From contig NC_079876.1 in the NCBI RefSeq assembly GCF_029227915.1, positions 37,059,828-37,123,827 on the forward strand: a stretch of DNA of 64,000 nucleotides, read 5' to 3'. The stretch's first letter is position 1. Every line of letters starts with the position of its first letter. The position numbers and the translations under genes were made by a program. The stretch comes from Hydractinia symbiolongicarpus. Lineage: Eukaryota; Cnidaria; Hydrozoa; Anthoathecata; Hydractiniidae. The notes below the pieces were generated by a model. That model saw nothing but the letters and a program-made list of their open reading frames with translations. It did no database searches and had not been told where the DNA came from. This document shows positions 61,673 through 64,000 of this stretch, one piece after another.

Positions 61673-64000
61673 ACTGTGGACCAATCCTATTCGTTAGCGC
61701 GCGCTGAAATAATAGAGACAGTTTCAAATACTACATTCCACTGACTTTCTAACGGTGTCAGTCCGTTTGAGTTTCAACAGTTGGGTCACATATTCGTACC
61801 AACATGTATATAGCGATATTTATCTGATATTACTAGGTTGCATCGCTTTTAACAGTAAAACGATTGACTGTGGGACTTAATTGAACTAACTTTGGACTGC
61901 GAGCTGATAAATATGATAAATGAGACAATTGGACTCCAAGAAATAACATTCTTCTTAATTTGACGTGATTGCCGGAACTCAGCGATTATACTGGGCGCTG
62001 TGGTAGCGCTTCATTTAAGAATTTAGATGAATAAGTCATTCTTTACTGTGGGACCAATCCTAGACGTTATCGCGCGCTGAAGAACTATCGACAGTTTCAT
62101 AAACTACATTTCATTGACTTTCTAACGGTGTCAGTCCGTTTGAGTTACAACGGTTGGGTCACATATTCGTAACAACATGTATTTAGCGATATTTTTTTTG
62201 ATATTACTGGCTTGCATCGCTTTTAACAATGAAACGAATGATTGTGGGACTTAATTGAACCAACTTAGGACTGTGACCTGATAAATGTGATAAATGATAC
62301 AATTGGACTCCAAGAAATAACATTCTTCTTAATTTGACGTGATTGCCGCAACTCAGCGATTACACTGGGCGCTGTTGTAGCGCCTCATTTAAAAATTTAG
62401 GTAAATAAGTCATTCTTTACTGTGGGACCAATCCTAGCCATTATCGCGCGCTGAAGAAATAGCGACAGTTTCAAAAATTACATTACATTGACTTTCTAAC
62501 GGTATCAATCCACTTCAGTTACAACAGTGGCGTCACACATTCGTACCAACATGTATTTAGCGATATTTATGTGATATTACTAGGTTGCATCGCTTTTATC
62601 AGTGAAACGATTGACTGTGGGACTTAATTGAACTGATTATGGACTGTGACCTTAAAAATGTGAAAGTGAGACAATTGGACTCCAAGAAATAACATTCTTC
62701 TTAACTTGACGTGATTGCCGGAACTCAGCGATTATACTGGGCGCTGTGGTAGCGCTTCATTTAAAAACTCAGATTATTGAGTCATTTATTACTGTGGGAC
62801 CAATCCTAGCCGTTATCGCACGCTGAAGAAAAAGCGACAGTTTCAAAAAGTACATTTCATTGACTTTCTAACGGTGTCAGTCCGTTTGAGTTACAACGGT
62901 TGGGTCACCTATTCGTACCAACATGTATTTAGCGATATTTTTCTGATATTACTAGGTTGCATCGCTTTTAACAGTAAAACGATTGACTGTGGGACTTAAT
63001 TGAACTAACTTTGGACTGCGACCTGATAAATATGATAAATGAGACAATTGGACTCCAAGAAATAACATTCTTCTTAATTTGACGTGATTGCCGGAACTCA
63101 GCGATTATACTGGGCGCTGTGGTACCGCTTCATTTAAAAATTTATATAAATAAGGCATTCTTTACTGTGGGACCAATCCTATCCGTTAGCGCGCGCTGAA
63201 ATAATATCGACAGTTTCAAATACTACATTTCACTGACTTTCTAACGGTGTCAGTCCGTTTGAGTTTCAACAGTTGGGTCACATATTCGTACAAACATGTA
63301 TATAGCGATATTTATCTGATATTACTAGGTTGCATTGCTTTTAACACTGAAACGATTGACTGTGGGACTTAAGTGAACTGATTATGGACTGTGACCTTAA
63401 AAATGTGAAAGTGAGACAATTGGACTCCAAGAAATAACATTCTTCTTAACTTGACGTGATTGCCGGAACTCAGCGATTATACTGGGCGCTGTGGTAGCGC
63501 TTCATTTAAAAACTCAGATTATTGAGTCATTTATTACTGTGGGACCAATCCTAGCCGTTATCGCACGCTGAAGAAAAAGCGACAGTTTCAAAAAGTACAT
63601 TTCATTGACTTTTTAACGGTGTCAGTCCGTTTGAGTTACAACGGTTGGGTCACCTATTCGTACCAACATGTATTTAGCGATATTTTTCTGATATTACTAG
63701 GTTGCATCGCTTTTAACAGTAAAACGATTGACTGTGGGAGTTAATTGAACTAACTTTGGACTGCGACCTGATAAATATGATAAATGAGACAATTGGACTC
63801 CAAGAAATAACATTCTTCTTAATTTGACGTGATTGCCGGAACTCAGCGATTATACTGGGCGCTGTGGTAGCACTTCATTTAAAAATTTAGACAAATAAGT
63901 CATTTTTTACTGTGGGACTAATCCTATCCGTTATCGCGCGCTGAAAAAATAGCGACAGTTTCAAATACTACATTTCACTGACTTTCTAACGGTGTCAGTC
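61673..64000 (+). repeat. Tetramer (~1491 bp) and dimer (745 bp) at the right end
   Basis: Unit 61673 matches 63164 (1491 bp; ggtaccgcttcattt, aaggcattctttactg, gttagcgcgcgctgaaataat, acatgtatatagcg). Unit 62791 matches 63536 (745 bp; aactcagattattgagtc, tcatttattactg, gaaaaagcgacag, aaaaagtacatttc). The unit at 61673 has lost one g in its start (gtggaccaatcctattc). The repeat is cut by the end of the window. Confidence 0.85.

Larger units (their letters stand above)
1..64000 (+). repeat. Tandem satellite array, ~373-bp monomer, whole window
   Basis: The whole window is head-to-tail copies of one AT-rich monomer; the strand given is simply the one on which the start motif actgtgggaccaatcc reads. 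I located 168 starts by hand from 24 to 63909. After subtracting 17 partial units of about 96 bp, the mean unit is close to 372.8 bp. All copies have the same orientation, and I saw no inversion, no unrelated insertion, and no microsatellite or transposon interruption. Both ends cut a monomer, so the array extends outside the window. A long, homogeneous array with nested higher-order periods is typical of centromeric or pericentromeric satellites, but location is inference. I do not recognise the monomer as a named family. No stretch over 300 bases lies outside the repeat, and no coding gene is supported. Confidence 0.98.
38200..64000 (+). repeat. Domain D: mixed subfamily without 96-bp cassettes
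   Basis: Monomer starts: 38539, 38913, 39287, 39661, 40033, 40407, 40781, 41155, 41527, 41901, 42275, 42649, 43021, 43395, 43769, 44142, 44515, 44889, 45262, 45636, 46010, 46382, 46756, 47129, 47503, 47876, 48249, 48623, 48997, 49370, 49743, 50116, 50488, 50860, 51234, 51606, 51979, 52353, 52727, 53101, 53474, 53848, 54221, 54594, 54966, 55339, 55711, 56084, 56456, 56830, 57201, 57573, 57946, 58319, 58691, 59065, 59437, 59809, 60182, 60555, 60927, 61300, 61673, 62045, 62419, 62791, 63164, 63536, 63909. Common variants are gaactaactttggactg, ctgataaatatgataaatg and tcaacagttgggtc. The last unit is cut by the window end. Confidence 0.85.

Noticed and set aside
1-64000. CRISPR-like array, because of regular repeats
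   Set aside because: There are no unique spacers between short repeats; the whole 373-bp unit repeats continuously, and there are no cas genes or leader.
1-64000. Polyadenylation-like aataaa motifs and poly-T tracts in the linkers, suggesting genes or terminators
   Set aside because: They recur once per monomer in the A/T-rich linker with no associated open frame or promoter arrangement.
1-64000. Known satellites (primate alpha satellite, mouse minor satellite, Drosophila 359-bp type)
   Set aside because: The monomer length and the motifs I can read do not match what I know of these families. A library search would be needed to exclude less familiar satellites.

Overview
This window is a single, uninterrupted block of eukaryotic satellite DNA. 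I see no protein-coding gene, RNA gene, transposon, CRISPR array or bacterial-type feature. The sequence is head-to-tail copies of one monomer of about 373 bp, all in the same orientation and about 38% GC by hand count of the first 360 bases. Taking the motif actgtgggaccaatcc as unit start, I anchored 168 consecutive units, the first at 24 and the last at 63909. Spacing is almost always 371-374 bp. Seventeen extra partial units of about 96 bp account for the longer spacings, and two small deletions account for the shorter ones. Both window edges fall inside a monomer, so the array continues on both sides. Its length, homogeneity and higher-order structure suggest a centromeric, pericentromeric or other heterochromatic block of a plant or animal chromosome. 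I do not recognise the monomer as a named satellite and cannot name the species.

Layout. Domain A (1 to about 7.1 kb) contains dimeric duplications (742 and 744 bp), units carrying the 96-bp internal duplication, and a tetrameric (about 1491 bp) repeat. Domain B (about 7.1-24.7 kb) is a distinct subfamily. It holds an 11-mer repeated at 4104 bp, then a trimer of about 1120 bp, then blocks repeated at 3732 bp (10-mer) and 746 bp (dimer). Domain C (about 24.7-38.2 kb) returns to the variants of domain A, including the 96-bp cassette. Its centre is seven tandem copies of an 842-bp composite repeat (one cassette-bearing monomer plus one plain monomer). Domain D (about 38.2-64 kb) is a third mixture, with tetrameric (1491-1494 bp), trimeric (1120 bp), dimeric (745-746 bp) and longer-offset (2235, 2607, 3361, 4098 bp) duplications.

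The features work together only as products of array evolution. Repeated unequal exchange, conversion-like patches and local amplification have made nested higher-order repeats of many periods. Inside the monomer the structures worth noting are a CpG-rich 10-bp palindrome, a short perfect hairpin, and a very constant core. These are candidates for protein binding, but nothing in the sequence proves a function. The short open frames (60-73 codons) are repeat-phase accidents and are not annotated as genes. No new gene system was found; the interest lies in the array architecture.
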